Shown: piece by piece, positions 25,517-34,661 of the stretch
Numbering within the stretch: position 1 is the first letter of the stretch
How the letters are laid out: the number at the start of each line of letters is the position of its first letter
Source of the DNA: Spirochaeta sp. UBA5339
GTDB lineage: Bacteria > Spirochaetota > Spirochaetia > DSM-2461
Reading direction: 5' to 3'
Length of the DNA stretch: 64,000 nucleotides
NCBI GenBank assembly: GCA_002408085.1
Contig: DHQL01000009.1
Location: 62,001-126,000 of the forward strand
Notes under the pieces: model-generated
Told to the model about the DNA's origin: nothing
The model's input: only the letters and a program-made list of their open reading frames with translations
Databases searched by the model: none
Program-made: the position numbers and the translations under genes

Positions 25517-27049
25517 ATGAAAGAAAAATATCTGTCCATTGCAGAGACTCTGAAACCGGAGCTTCTTAAGGAAAAAATCAGCCCCCAAAGCAGGGTGACT
25601 GTTAGCGCCGATGAAAAGAGCTTGCAGGGCTGGCGTGTGGATACTGAGTCTTCAGAGCTCTTCGGCTCGATTCTGGAAACAGGAAAGCCTGTTATTTATG
25701 ACTTCGGCGACCACTATGCGGGAAAGCTCACCCTGGATCTTATGAGTCACGGGAAGCCGGTAGATGCTCCTGTAAAGGTGAAGGTGACCCTGGGTGAGAT
25801 GCCTTGTGAGGTGGGAGGAAATCTGGACGGTTATCAGGGCTGGATCAGTGCCACCTGGTTTCAGGAGGAGATATTTCATATTGATGTTATTCCCGGAGTC
25901 TTTGAACTCCCCCGCAGATACGCCTTCCGCTATGTGAAGTTCGAGGTTCTCTGCCAGTCTTCCAATACGACTATCAGCCTGAAGCATATGATCTGTACGG
26001 CAGAAACCTCTGCAGACAGCACACAGGTGGAGCCTCTGACAGCAGATGTTCCAGAAATACTGAAACAGATTGATGCCGTATCCATCAATACCCTTAAGAA
26101 CTGCATGCATGATGTATTTGAAGACGGCCCCAAGAGGGATAGACGTCTCTGGCTGGGTGACCTCAGACTGCAGGCAATCGCCAACTATGAAACCTTTAAT
26201 AACTGCGATCTGGTCAAACGCTGTCTCTATCTTTTCGGGGGACTGACAAATGAAGAGGGCTGGGTCAGCCCCTGCATCTTTACGGAACCCGTTCTCAGGG
26301 CCGATGATTTAGTCCTCTATGATTACTCACTTCTCTTTGTATCCACCCTGATGGACTACTACAAAGCCAGCGGCGACAGGGAAACCCTGGAAGATCTTTG
26401 GCCCGTGGCCATAAAACAGCTTGAACTTGGTGTGGCCCGTCTGGATGAAAACAATGTCGTCAAGGATGATCCCGGCCTGTGGTGCTTTATCGACTGGGCC
26501 ATGGAACTGAACAAACAGACACCCGCCCATGCGGTTCTGATCTATGCTCTTAAGTCGGGTCTGGAGATGGCAGAAACCCTTGATAAGGCGGACAGTGCCC
26601 GGTGGATCTCAGAATGGACCGAAAAGACCCGGGAGGCGGCTCTGACTCATCTCTGGGACAGCGGGAAGAAGCTCTTTATCAGTGGAGAGGGGAAGAATGT
26701 TTCCTGGCACTCCCAGGTCTGGATGGTGCTGGCAGGAGTTCTCCCTCAGGAGGAAGCCGCAGCCCTTATACAGCGTATTCTGACCACAGAGGGCGCCGTA
26801 GGACCCGGTACCCCCTATACCTTTCACCATCTTATTGACGCTCTGGTAACCGCCGGTCTGAAGGATATGGCAAAAGAGCAGATGATCGGATACTGGGGAG
26901 AGATGGTCAATGACGGCGCCGACTGTTTCTGGGAGGTGTTCAATCCCTTCGACAAGGCCTTTTCCCCCTACGGAAGCAATCTGCTGAACAGCTACTGCCA
27001 TGCCTGGAGCTGTACTCCCAGCTACTTTATCCGTAAAAACCTGATCTAG
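25517..27049 (+). CDS. Alpha-L-rhamnosidase-like enzyme (GH78)
   Basis: Inverting glycosidase of the (alpha/alpha)6-barrel class. The motif DGPKRDRRLWLGDLRLQA near residue 205 matches the GH78 catalytic segment (Asp-x-Pro-x-Arg-Asp...Gly-Asp), and WEVFNPFDK with GSNLLNSYCHAWSCTP near the end matches the barrel's C-terminal region. N-terminal 190 residues form a jelly-roll-like domain. 510 aa, shorter than typical multi-domain rhamnosidases and without signal peptide, so it acts in the cytoplasm on imported rhamnosides. The ATG at 25517 is chosen because the upstream extension is not protein-like. Last gene of the importer operon. Confidence 0.8.
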   Translation: MKEKYLSIAETLKPELLKEKISPQSRVTVSADEKSLQGWRVDTESSELFGSILETGKPVIYDFGDHYAGKLTLDLMSHGKPVDAPVKVKVTLGEMPCEVGGNLDGYQGWISATWFQEEIFHIDVIPGVFELPRRYAFRYVKFEVLCQSSNTTISLKHMICTAETSADSTQVEPLTADVPEILKQIDAVSINTLKNCMHDVFEDGPKRDRRLWLGDLRLQAIANYETFNNCDLVKRCLYLFGGLTNEEGWVSPCIFTEPVLRADDLVLYDYSLLFVSTLMDYYKASGDRETLEDLWPVAIKQLELGVARLDENNVVKDDPGLWCFIDWAMELNKQTPAHAVLIYALKSGLEMAETLDKADSARWISEWTEKTREAALTHLWDSGKKLFISGEGKNVSWHSQVWMVLAGVLPQEEAAALIQRILTTEGAVGPGTPYTFHHLIDALVTAGLKDMAKEQMIGYWGEMVNDGADCFWEVFNPFDKAFSPYGSNLLNSYCHAWSCTPSYFIRKNLI

Positions 27050-27058
27050 TTGATTTCT

Positions 27059-27112
27059 GTCCCTCCTATGCCTCCCTCTGAGCCGGCAGGGGGGACTTCT
27101 CTGCAGTTTTTA
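27059..27112 (+). terminator. Possible terminator after the GH78 gene
   Basis: GTCCC...GGGAC arms with an inner CCCT/AGGG pair, followed some bases later by TTTTT. Imperfect, so low confidence. Confidence 0.3.
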
Positions 27113-27134
27113 GTCGGCGTTGATTAAGTATTTT

Positions 27135-27162
27135 CGGGCAGCAGCTTCTCTGCGGCTGCCCG
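27135..27162. other. Hairpin upstream of the porin remnant
   Basis: CGGGCAGC pairs with GCTGCCCG (8 bp perfect, 12-base loop). Sits immediately before the surviving porin fragment in the only gene-poor stretch over 300 bp (27050-27446). Possibly the scar of the event that removed the rest of the gene, or a terminator stem. Confidence 0.4.
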
Positions 27163-27169
27163 CCCATGG

Positions 27170-27364
27170 CTGAAAGCCTCTGCCGGTCTGAGCATCAACA
27201 GCGAGATTGACGGCCTTGCCTGGGCGGTGGGTACGGAAGTCTCCAAATCCTTCGGAAAGTTTGATCAGTTCTCCAGCTCCGCCTGGGTCAGCTATGATGC
27301 TCAGACCGAAGAGAGTGATTCCGGCACATTCAGCTTCGGCTATGGAATGAGTATGTGGTTCTGA
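27170..27364 (+). pseudogene. 3' remnant of a porin gene related to 15059
   Basis: The 64 codons before TGA at 27362 translate to a close relative of the C-terminus of the 15059 porin: SINSEIDGLAWAVGTEVSKS against SNSEIDGIGYAVGAEVTKS, WVSYDAQTEESDSGTFSFGY against WVSYDAHTDVDDSGTFSFGY, ending MSMWF against ISMWF. No start codon, ribosome site or 5' portion remains. The fragment keeps an intact frame and a good aromatic terminus, which suggests fairly recent loss of the upstream part by deletion or recombination between paralogues. Confidence 0.8.
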
Positions 27365-27372
27365 AGCAGCAA

Positions 27373-27424
27373 TAAAAAGCCGGTTCCCCCAACCTCAGGG
27401 AGAGGGAAACATAGGGAAACCGGC
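27373..27424 (-). terminator. Terminator of the tannase-like gene
   Basis: Read leftward, GCCGGTTTCCC pairs with GGGAACCGGC (one bulge) and is followed by TTTTTA. It sits 23 bp beyond the stop of the 27447 gene. Confidence 0.7.
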
Positions 27425-27446
27425 CGGCAGATCAAATCAGATAAAA

Positions 27447-29213
27447 TTATTTACAGATTGAGTTTACCCAGTCGGAAAAAGTTCCGGTGGTCGTCCCTTC
27501 ACGGGCACCGTGGGGCATATTCCACACCAGGGCATAGTCGATGCTTACACCGGGAACATACTTCTGCAGTGTCAGACCGATATTGTAGTTGACCGAGAAG
27601 GATGTATGCTCATCGGCAGTACCGTTTCTCATTCTCCAGTAGGGAGCTGCATCATAGTCCTGATCCTCATTGGCAAGAATCTGCATGGCCGAGTAGAGGT
27701 AGACCTGGTTGATGATTTCGGGGCTGTTCGCCTCATCCCATGCTTCAAGGTATGAAGAGTCATATCCGGCAAGTGAAGAAAGCTCGCTGTTGTTCTCAGC
27801 CATCACATTGTAGATGGACTGTGAGAAGTGTGAGTGGTAGGCGGGATCGCTGCTGAAGGCATTTCCCTCCTTGCTCCTGTTCAGGTCGTCGAAACCGGGG
27901 ATCTCCTTGTTTCTGTTCAGGTTTGTTCCCTCAAAGAAGGCGGCCAGGTCTGTTACCCTGTATGTGCTGTCCTCCATAACGAGCCAGCTTGAGTAGTCGC
28001 CGTAGGCGGCCTTGAGCCACTCGCTCTCAGTCATCTCCGCATAGGGGTAGGCGGGAGGGGCTCCAAAGGATTCGGAGACACCGTACGTTCTCCAGGCTTC
28101 TTCCTCAATATAGGCGTTCAGGGCCTTGCTGATCTCTCCCAGAACTGCATCGTAATAGGAGCCTTCCCGGGCTGATTCCAGTGTCAGGGCGTTTCCGTCG
28201 GCATCTGTCAGCTCCAGGGAGTTGAAGTAGTCCACATAGGCCAGGGCCATATCTTCCTCCAGGACTTCCTGGTACTCTGTAAAGCTGTAGGCCCGGTCTC
28301 CCTCTCCGTTAACGTTGCTGTCATAGCGTCCCCAGGCGTAGGCCAGGTCGGCGTTCTCAAGGTCGGCGATGGGGCAGTAGAGCTGGGCGGCGTAGACGTC
28401 GTCGTTTATGTTGGAGACATAGCTCTCACCCTGTTTTTCAACACCGGCGGCTCCCTGCTCATAGAGGTAGGGATAGTACTCGTCCATATTACCGGTTGCT
28501 CCCACAAGTGAGCTCATGGCTCCGCCGCCGGATGTTCCGATGGAGACTATTCTGTCCATGCTTCCGGGGAGGAGGTTGCTGTTGGCTCTCAGGTAGCGGA
28601 TACCCGCCTTGAGGTCGACGATGGAAGCGGGTGAGGCGGCAATGTCCCGTCCCCTGGAACCGACGCTTACGTAGATAAATCCCTCGCTCAGATAGACTGT
28701 ATTGTCCTTGAAGTGGTTGGAGATCTCACCGGCCATACCGGTCAGGTATCCGGCATTGCTGTTCTCGTAAATGACAGGCGCCGTATCGGCTGAATAACCG
28801 TTCAGATCGTTTGTGCTGATAATCAGAGATCCCCTGTCGTCAAGGCCGTCCACATAGGCTGCCGGAACAAAGATATTCATGGTCTGGATGTACCCGCTGT
28901 TCTCCTGGGTGCCCATGCCGCCTGATGTTGTCCACTCATAGTGATTAGCAGCGCCGGCATAGACCGCACCGGAGAGCTTGTAGTAGTCGTTATCTCCGTT
29001 GTCTACAAACTCCCATTGGTAATCTCCTGCGGCCAGTGCGGCGGCAAGATCCAGTGAGAAGGGTTCTTCAGGAACGGTGATAACCGTTTCTCCGCTGATA
29101 TTGTTATCTCCTGTGGCCAGTTCTTCGGTCATATCTTCCGGGGAACCGGTGGTCGTACAGCCGGCAAGAGCCAAAAGCAGTACGGGAAGAAAACTGACTC
29201 TGTTTTTTTTCAT
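27447..29213 (-). CDS. Tannase-like serine esterase lipoprotein
   Basis: Secreted alpha/beta-hydrolase resembling bacterial (subtype B) tannases, which hydrolyse galloyl esters. Lipoprotein signal ends LALAGC (Cys19). The nucleophile elbow is GTSGGGAMSSLVGATGN with Ser228; tannases have the same GTSxGGAxS...GATGN layout. Near the C-terminus, NGTADEHTSFSVN and DYALVWNMPHG hold the probable acid and His538-570-region residues of the triad, again as in tannases. 588 aa, in the family range with a lid insert between. Monocistronic; its promoter region carries the 11-bp TTACA direct repeat shared with the Sel1-esterase, PepSY and NapH genes. Feruloyl or other phenolic esters are alternative substrates. 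Confidence 0.8.
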   Translation of the reverse strand: MKKNRVSFLPVLLLALAGCTTTGSPEDMTEELATGDNNISGETVITVPEEPFSLDLAAALAAGDYQWEFVDNGDNDYYKLSGAVYAGAANHYEWTTSGGMGTQENSGYIQTMNIFVPAAYVDGLDDRGSLIISTNDLNGYSADTAPVIYENSNAGYLTGMAGEISNHFKDNTVYLSEGFIYVSVGSRGRDIAASPASIVDLKAGIRYLRANSNLLPGSMDRIVSIGTSGGGAMSSLVGATGNMDEYYPYLYEQGAAGVEKQGESYVSNINDDVYAAQLYCPIADLENADLAYAWGRYDSNVNGEGDRAYSFTEYQEVLEEDMALAYVDYFNSLELTDADGNALTLESAREGSYYDAVLGEISKALNAYIEEEAWRTYGVSESFGAPPAYPYAEMTESEWLKAAYGDYSSWLVMEDSTYRVTDLAAFFEGTNLNRNKEIPGFDDLNRSKEGNAFSSDPAYHSHFSQSIYNVMAENNSELSSLAGYDSSYLEAWDEANSPEIINQVYLYSAMQILANEDQDYDAAPYWRMRNGTADEHTSFSVNYNIGLTLQKYVPGVSIDYALVWNMPHGAREGTTTGTFSDWVNSICK

Positions 29214-29261
29214 AATATTTCTCCTGTTTTAATTGTTATATCCGGGAGAGTAGGGTGCAAA

Positions 29262-29277
29262 TGTAAATGGAATGTAA
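29262..29277 (-). promoter_or_regulatory. Response-regulator box of the tannase-like gene
   Basis: On the minus strand TTACATTCCAT is followed directly by TTACATTTGCA: two TTACA cores exactly 11 bp apart, 49-64 bp from the start codon. Same layout as at 6702-6718. Confidence 0.6.
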
Positions 29278-29393
29278 TCGGAATAGAGGGAATATGTAAT
29301 TCTTGTTTTTTGCTTCAGGTGGCATGGGGCAGGAAGAGGCAGATCGGGTCTTTGATGATAAAAAACCTCCGTTTACACAATTAAGGGTACTCA

Positions 29394-29410
29394 TTTATAA
29401 TTCATTTACA
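29394..29410 (+). promoter_or_regulatory. Response-regulator box of the Sel1-esterase gene
   Basis: TTTATA (29394-29399) and TTTACA (29405-29410) are 11 bp apart inside two CATTTA-type repeats, 74 bp from the start codon; a further TTTACA occurs at 29372-29377. Confidence 0.55.
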
Positions 29411-29483
29411 TTTTCCCTCTACCTTCCGGTAAAGAGCGTTAGATGCTCTGTTAATAAATCGAACTATACCGGGAGGGTATAAA

Positions 29484-31337
29484 ATGAAATATCTTAAATT
29501 ATTTGCCGCTGGACTGATTACACTGGCACTGGCTGTATCATGTGCCGGTTCTCCGGAGCAGTCGGAGGATTCAGTGAATAACTTTGAAACCGTAAAAGAG
29601 GCTGCGGAAGCAGGAAATACAAGAGAGATGACCAATCTGGGAATCCTCTATCTTAACGGAACCGGTACGGAGCAGGACTACGCCGAGGCTCTTCTCTGGT
29701 TTGAAGAGGCCGCCGATGAGGGGGATATGAAGGCTCCCCGCTACCTCGGTCTGATCTATGAGAACGGCTGGGGTGTCGATTCCAGTTATGAAAAAGCCGT
29801 CGGTTACTATACCCTGGCTGCAGACAAGGGTGATATCACCGGACAGTATCTTCTGGGACAGCTATATGAGAAGGGACTGGGAGTGGAGCAGGACTATCAG
29901 AAGGCCTATGACCTCTATATCAAGTCCGCCGCCCGGGGAGACATTATCTGCCTTCCCGCCATGATGGCCCTGGGTAATATGTATGAACAGGGACTGGGTG
30001 TGGATAAAGATACCGATACGGCCCTGGAGTGGTATGCAAAGGGTGCAGCCCTTGGTGATGCCGATGCAATGGCAAAGGTCGCCGCACTTCGTTTTCCCGA
30101 GAATCCACTTCTTATGAATATTACCGCCATAGTCAAGGTGATCGGTGACGGCCAGAAGGTTGCCGCCCTGGCAATGGAATACAGTGATACTGTGGATGCC
30201 GCATCTGTCTCTCCTGCTGATTTTACAGTGGAGGACAGGACAGTCTCCTCGGCTTATGTGAGCAGTGAAGCCTCTCTTGAGGCGGTGGCCGGAGAGGGCC
30301 GCTTTGTCATCGTAACCCTGGAGACCTCCATTGATGCGGAGAGTGCCTCTATGGGCGGTGGTCCCCGGGAAGAGAATGGTGAGGGCCCCGGTGGTCCCGA
30401 AGAGGACGGAAAACCCGGTTTTGCCGGTCCCCAGCTTGGACAGGTTTCCGACAAGTCCGCTGATCCTGTGATCCTGACCGCCTCAATCGCCCAGACCGGC
30501 AGTGTCGCCACTGCTGAGGGAGATAGTGCTGCAGGCTCTGATACCCTGATGGTCAGCAATATCACCGTCAGCCCCGATATTGAAGATTTTCAGCAGCTCG
30601 TTTTCCATGATGACGAGTATGACAGGGACCTGATGTACAACCTCTATGTGCCTGAAAACTACGATCCTGCAAAGAGTTATCCCCTGGTTCTCTTTATCCA
30701 TGACGCGGGTGTTGTAAGCAACAACCATATAGAGACTCTGACCCAGGGGCTTGGTGCCCTTGTGTGGGCCTCAGACGAGGAGCAGGCGAAGCATGAAAGT
30801 TTTGTACTGGCTCCCCAGTACAACGCCATTATGGCCGACGACAACTCAGAAACTTCCGTTGATATGGATGTGACGGTCAATCTGATCGAGTCCCTTATGG
30901 ATGAGTACAGTATTGACGCCGACCGCCTCTACAACACCGGACAGTCCATGGGCGGAATGACCTCAATTGCCATGGATATAAAGTACCCCGGTTTCTTTGC
31001 AGCTTCTCTGCTTGTGGCCTGTCAGTGGGACCCCGCTCTGGTTGCTCCCATGGCGGATATGCCCCTGTGGATCGTTGTTTCCGAGGGGGATATCAAGGCA
31101 AATCCCGGTCAGGATGCCATTACGGAGGTTCTGGTTTCCATGGGAGCTACACTTGCCAAATCTACCTGGAACGCCGAGGGTGATGCAGGTACTCTGGAGC
31201 AGAATGTTGAGGATATGCTGAGTGAGAATGCTCAGATTAACTATACTGTCTTTGAAGGTGGCAGCCACCGTTATACATGGCAGTATGCCTACTCCATTGA
31301 GGGAATCAGAGACTGGCTCTTTGAGCAGTCAAAATAA
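29484..31337 (+). CDS. Sel1-repeat / serine esterase fusion lipoprotein
   Basis: Exported lipoprotein (lipobox AVSC, Cys20) of 617 aa. Residues about 35-205 hold four to five Sel1 repeats (pattern LG.LY..G.GV..DY.KA), a helical scaffold for protein contacts. Residues 210-360 include an Ig-like segment with a Gly/Pro/Glu-rich insert. Residues 370-617 are an alpha/beta-hydrolase of the PHB-depolymerase/feruloyl-esterase type: LVLFIHDAG, nucleophile Ser488 in GQSMGGM, and a likely His in GGSHRYTW. A cytoplasmic relative without the Sel1 part is encoded at 50773. Regulated with the tannase-like gene by sequence evidence (11-bp box). Terminator after the stop. Confidence 0.82.
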   Translation: MKYLKLFAAGLITLALAVSCAGSPEQSEDSVNNFETVKEAAEAGNTREMTNLGILYLNGTGTEQDYAEALLWFEEAADEGDMKAPRYLGLIYENGWGVDSSYEKAVGYYTLAADKGDITGQYLLGQLYEKGLGVEQDYQKAYDLYIKSAARGDIICLPAMMALGNMYEQGLGVDKDTDTALEWYAKGAALGDADAMAKVAALRFPENPLLMNITAIVKVIGDGQKVAALAMEYSDTVDAASVSPADFTVEDRTVSSAYVSSEASLEAVAGEGRFVIVTLETSIDAESASMGGGPREENGEGPGGPEEDGKPGFAGPQLGQVSDKSADPVILTASIAQTGSVATAEGDSAAGSDTLMVSNITVSPDIEDFQQLVFHDDEYDRDLMYNLYVPENYDPAKSYPLVLFIHDAGVVSNNHIETLTQGLGALVWASDEEQAKHESFVLAPQYNAIMADDNSETSVDMDVTVNLIESLMDEYSIDADRLYNTGQSMGGMTSIAMDIKYPGFFAASLLVACQWDPALVAPMADMPLWIVVSEGDIKANPGQDAITEVLVSMGATLAKSTWNAEGDAGTLEQNVEDMLSENAQINYTVFEGGSHRYTWQYAYSIEGIRDWLFEQSK

Positions 31338-31356
31338 CTGTTAATACTTAAACAAG

Positions 31357-31390
31357 AAAAGCCTCCTGAATAGGGGGCTTTTTTAATTTT
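31357..31390 (+). terminator. Terminator of the Sel1-esterase gene
   Basis: AAAAGCCTCC pairs with GGGGGCTTTT (one wobble), six-base loop, then TTTTTT. The A-run on the left lets it also stop leftward transcription of the LacI gene. Confidence 0.8.
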
Positions 31391-31412
31391 ACTGTACCCT
31401 GCCGGATGGGGT

Positions 31413-32453
31413 TCAGCGGAGGTCGGCAACACTCTCCCGGCAGATCAGTTCGGTGGGCAGAAGCTCCGTCTGATTTGAAAAATCACTCTTTTCTATGGCT
31501 TGAAGAAGAATTTCTATCCCCCGTTCGGCAATAGCTCCCGACTGGTTCCTGATGGTTGTCAGGGCGGGTGAGGCATACTCAATGGACGGGAAATCACCGA
31601 ATCCGACAACTGAGAGTTCATCGGGGATGCGGATTTTAAGAGACCTGGCACCGCTGACTACTGCCATAGCAATGGCATCGGAGACGGCGAATACGGCGGT
31701 GGGTCTCGGGGAGGCTGACTCCATATACTCGACGAATTTCTTTTCCACTATTTTCCCGTTAAAGCTTCCCTTGAGAACCTGCAGACTCTCATCGGGAAAA
31801 CCTGCTGCGGTCATGGTATCCCTGAATCCTCTCTGTCTTTCAAAACTGGACATTCTGTCCACGGGGCCGGCAACATGGAGAATCTCCCTGTGGCCTTTTG
31901 AGAGCAGGTGCTCCACGGCGGAGCAGGCTCCCAGGTAGTCGTTAAAGTTGACGATATGCTTGTTAACCGCATCTTCCGGCAGATCACCGGGGCTCAGTTT
32001 TGTCATAAAAACCAGAGGGTAGGGGGAGGATATAAGTTCTTTTACAGAATCAGTTTCCCTGTCCCCTCCGGTAATAATGGCCCCCCTTATGGATGACTTC
32101 TGGAGAAGGGTGAGAATCTTGTCTGTCTCATCGGGAGAGATAATGTCTGTGATAACATTGAATCCCCGGGCACTGGCGGCATAGATCACCTCGGCAATCA
32201 GGTCGGATATAAAGGGTCGTTTTCCCTTTACCCCCTTTTTTTTGATTATAAAGTGGCCAAGGACTTCCTGCTTTTTACCGGCAAGGGCCTGAGCCGCCAT
32301 GTTTGGAGCATATCCGTACTCCTTGATGATGGCCCGGATTCTCTCCTTGGTCTTTTCGGCTATAAAGGGATAGTCGTTGATAACACCGGTAACGGTGCTT
32401 CTGGAGACCCCGGCAATCCTGGCAATGTCCGCTGCAGTAATCTTTTTGTTCAT
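31413..32453 (-). CDS. LacI-family repressor of the flavoprotein operon
   Basis: LacI/GalR regulator: N-terminal helix-turn-helix ADIARIAGVSRSTVTGVIND, hinge, then a periplasmic-binding-type sensor domain (AVSDAIAMAVV, LSVVGFGDFPSIEYASP, quoted in parts) and the usual ending LICRESVADLR. About 345 aa. Divergent from the Tat flavoprotein gene, whose promoter carries two matching LacI-type operators. No ribosome site is visible: the -10 TAGAAT ends seven bases before the ATG at 32453, so the mRNA appears leaderless (an in-frame GTG at 32456 is adjacent). Confidence 0.9.
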   Translation of the reverse strand: MNKKITAADIARIAGVSRSTVTGVINDYPFIAEKTKERIRAIIKEYGYAPNMAAQALAGKKQEVLGHFIIKKKGVKGKRPFISDLIAEVIYAASARGFNVITDIISPDETDKILTLLQKSSIRGAIITGGDRETDSVKELISSPYPLVFMTKLSPGDLPEDAVNKHIVNFNDYLGACSAVEHLLSKGHREILHVAGPVDRMSSFERQRGFRDTMTAAGFPDESLQVLKGSFNGKIVEKKFVEYMESASPRPTAVFAVSDAIAMAVVSGARSLKIRIPDELSVVGFGDFPSIEYASPALTTIRNQSGAIAERGIEILLQAIEKSDFSNQTELLPTELICRESVADLR

Positions 32454-32460
32454 CACGGAG

Positions 32461-32489
32461 ATTCTAACTTTTTTAATTTATATGATCAA
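32461..32489 (-). promoter_or_regulatory. Promoter giving a leaderless LacI mRNA
   Basis: Minus strand TTGATC (32489-32484), 17-bp spacer, TAGAAT (32466-32461), then seven bases to the ATG. Confidence 0.55.
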
Positions 32490-32575
32490 ATATTTATGTC
32501 TTAAATCCTGTTGTTTCCCACCAAAGTCCCATAGTTGATCAAAAAACTATTTTTATAGATATAAAATTATTGATA

Positions 32576-32604
32576 TTGACTAAAAAAATAGCACGCGCTA
32601 TTAT
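32576..32604 (+). promoter_or_regulatory. Sigma70 promoter of the flavoprotein-ferredoxin operon
   Basis: TTGACT (32576-32581), exactly 17 bp, TATTAT (32599-32604). Operator 1 covers the spacer and the -10. Confidence 0.8.
32587..32602. promoter_or_regulatory. LacI-type operator 1
   Basis: AATAGCACGCGCTATT: 16-bp near-palindrome with central CG, as LacI/GalR sites have, lying between the -35 and -10 of the flavoprotein promoter. Confidence 0.8.
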
Positions 32605-32611
32605 GGCGGCG

Positions 32612-32627
32612 AATAGCACGCGCTATT
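32612..32627. promoter_or_regulatory. LacI-type operator 2
   Basis: Identical 16-bp copy of operator 1, 25 bp downstream centre to centre, at or just after the transcription start. Confidence 0.8.
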
Positions 32628-32660
32628 GGAGTAATCAAAAACTGATTGAAAGGAGTTTAC

Positions 32661-34649
32661 ATGGCCCGTAAACCAGAGGAGAAGAACTCTCCGGTTTCTC
32701 AGGAGATCCAGGAAAACCGGATTTCCCGTAGAAACTTCCTTAAAGGAACCGGAGCTGCCGGTATTGCCGTAGCTGCCGCCGCTTCAGGACTCACCTCCTG
32801 TAAGCCCAGAACAGAAGAGAGCGTAAACGGTACTGCACCCACCGAGGCTGCAGCCAGAGACGCTTCAGAACCACTGATCCCCGTAAAGACCACCGCACCC
32901 GAAAAGACAGAGATGGAGTGCGAGGTCCTCGTTATCGGTGGCGGATTCGCCGGTCTCAACGCCGCCGTTTCAGCCAAGAAGAACGGAGCTTCGGTCATCC
33001 TCGTAGACAAGGGATACCCCGGATTTTCCGGTCTCTCTCCCTTTGCCAGCTCACACCGCTGGTTCGATAAGGACCTGGGAGACAAGGAAGAAGCCTACAA
33101 GCAGGCTGTACAGATGGGTGGTGACTACATTACAAACCTCGGATGGTACCAGAAATGGATCGACCACTCCAAAGAGACCTTTGAGCGTCTTATGGACTGG
33201 GAAGTACTGACACAGTTCCCCAGAGCTTCAGACGCCGGTGACTATGTTGAGAACAAAGACTACCAGGGATACTTCCAGAAGTTTATCGGAAACGACAGAA
33301 GACTCAAATTCTCCAAGGTTCTGAAAGACAACAATATCGAGTACATTCCCCATACAATGATCAAAGAGGTCGTTACCCAGGAAGGCAAAGTATCCGGTGC
33401 TATGGGTTTCCACGTACCCAGCGGTGCCGTAATGACCTTCCACGCCAAGAGTGTAATCATGGCCATGGGCGGCGGTTCTTATAAGCCCACCGGTTACCCC
33501 GTCGGCGGTAACACATTCGACGGTGAGTATATCGGTTACAAACTCGGTCTTCCCATTATCGGAAAAGAGTTTGACGACTTCCACCTGACCTGTTCCTATG
33601 CGGCAGGTAACGCCTTTGAAAACAACAACTGGACCTACCTGGAGAACATCTGGCTCTGCGGTGGAGACGTCACTCCCGAAACAGCCAAGGGTTACGCCAT
33701 CGGTAAGGGACGCGGTCTGGTTCTCGGACGTGTAAACTCCGTAATGAAACCCCTCGCCGTCAGCGACGGTTCCAAGGTTGAAGACCTGACCAATGTAGAA
33801 CCCTCAAGAAGGGGAGCTACTCTGTCGGGCATCGCTTCCGATATCCGTACAGGAAAGAACAACGACCCCATGCCCAAGGGTGACGTATACGGTGCTGCCG
33901 TAGGTATGTCCTCTCACCTCAGTGCGGGTATCTTCTGCGGTATTGATGACACAACAGGTTACACCGGTATTCCCGGTCTCTACGTTTCCGGTGACGGAAT
34001 CTGCGGTTCCGCTGCCGGTGGTGCCGCCTATGCCAACGGTGTAGGTTTTACCTCCAACTTCTGTTCCACACAGGGATGGATCACAGGTAAAGAGGCTGCC
34101 GGTTACGCTTCGGGTACCATGATCTCCAGAATTTCTTCCGAGAACAAGAAGAAATACTCCGATGAGATCCTGGCTCCCATGCAGAAGGAAGGCGGACTCT
34201 CTCCCGCATGGGCAAGAGACCTCCTCCAGACATACATGGCTCCCTACTGGGTTCACATTGCCAAGGACGAAACATCACTGAAGAGCACTCTGACTCAGAT
34301 CGAGTACATGCGTGACAATGTTCTTCCCCAGCTGTCTGCCTCCAACACACACGAGCTCAGACTCTGCCATGAGATGGAGTCCAAGATCCTCTGTGCGGAG
34401 ATGAAGCTCAGAGCCAGCATGGAGCGTAAGGAGAGCCGCGGTTACCACTACAGAACCGACTATCCTGCAAGAGACGACAAGAACTTCCTCTGCTACATGG
34501 GTGTTCAGAAGGGCGATAACGGTGAGATGCAGATCTCCAGAATCGAAGTTAAAGACGAGTGGAAGGGTGATGTAAACGCTCCCTACACAGCCCGCTATCT
34601 CTGGCAGTTCCCCGGAGATCCCAACGAAAAGAAGTCATCCAGAGGATAA
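32661..34649 (+). CDS. Tat-exported FAD-dependent reductase/dehydrogenase (lipoprotein)
   Basis: Flavoprotein of the fumarate reductase/succinate dehydrogenase/AprA-like superfamily, 662 aa. Twin-arginine signal SRRNFLKG at residues 22-29, a hydrophobic stretch and a possible lipobox LTSC (Cys47); then a Ser/Thr/Glu linker and the FAD Rossmann motif VLVIGGGFAGLNAA with the acidic end of strand 2 (ILVDKG). The second FAD motif (GLYVSGDGICGSAAGGAAYANGVG, in parts) is near residue 445. ATG at 32661 has AAGGAG seven bases before it. A dicluster ferredoxin follows after 12 bp. There is no FMN-binding or cytochrome domain, unlike urocanate and fumarate respiratory reductases. Predicted role: extracytoplasmic reduction of an organic acceptor, or oxidation of a substrate; which one is open. 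Confidence 0.85.
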   Translation: MARKPEEKNSPVSQEIQENRISRRNFLKGTGAAGIAVAAAASGLTSCKPRTEESVNGTAPTEAAARDASEPLIPVKTTAPEKTEMECEVLVIGGGFAGLNAAVSAKKNGASVILVDKGYPGFSGLSPFASSHRWFDKDLGDKEEAYKQAVQMGGDYITNLGWYQKWIDHSKETFERLMDWEVLTQFPRASDAGDYVENKDYQGYFQKFIGNDRRLKFSKVLKDNNIEYIPHTMIKEVVTQEGKVSGAMGFHVPSGAVMTFHAKSVIMAMGGGSYKPTGYPVGGNTFDGEYIGYKLGLPIIGKEFDDFHLTCSYAAGNAFENNNWTYLENIWLCGGDVTPETAKGYAIGKGRGLVLGRVNSVMKPLAVSDGSKVEDLTNVEPSRRGATLSGIASDIRTGKNNDPMPKGDVYGAAVGMSSHLSAGIFCGIDDTTGYTGIPGLYVSGDGICGSAAGGAAYANGVGFTSNFCSTQGWITGKEAAGYASGTMISRISSENKKKYSDEILAPMQKEGGLSPAWARDLLQTYMAPYWVHIAKDETSLKSTLTQIEYMRDNVLPQLSASNTHELRLCHEMESKILCAEMKLRASMERKESRGYHYRTDYPARDDKNFLCYMGVQKGDNGEMQISRIEVKDEWKGDVNAPYTARYLWQFPGDPNEKKSSRG

Positions 34650-34661
34650 AGGAAGAAAGAA

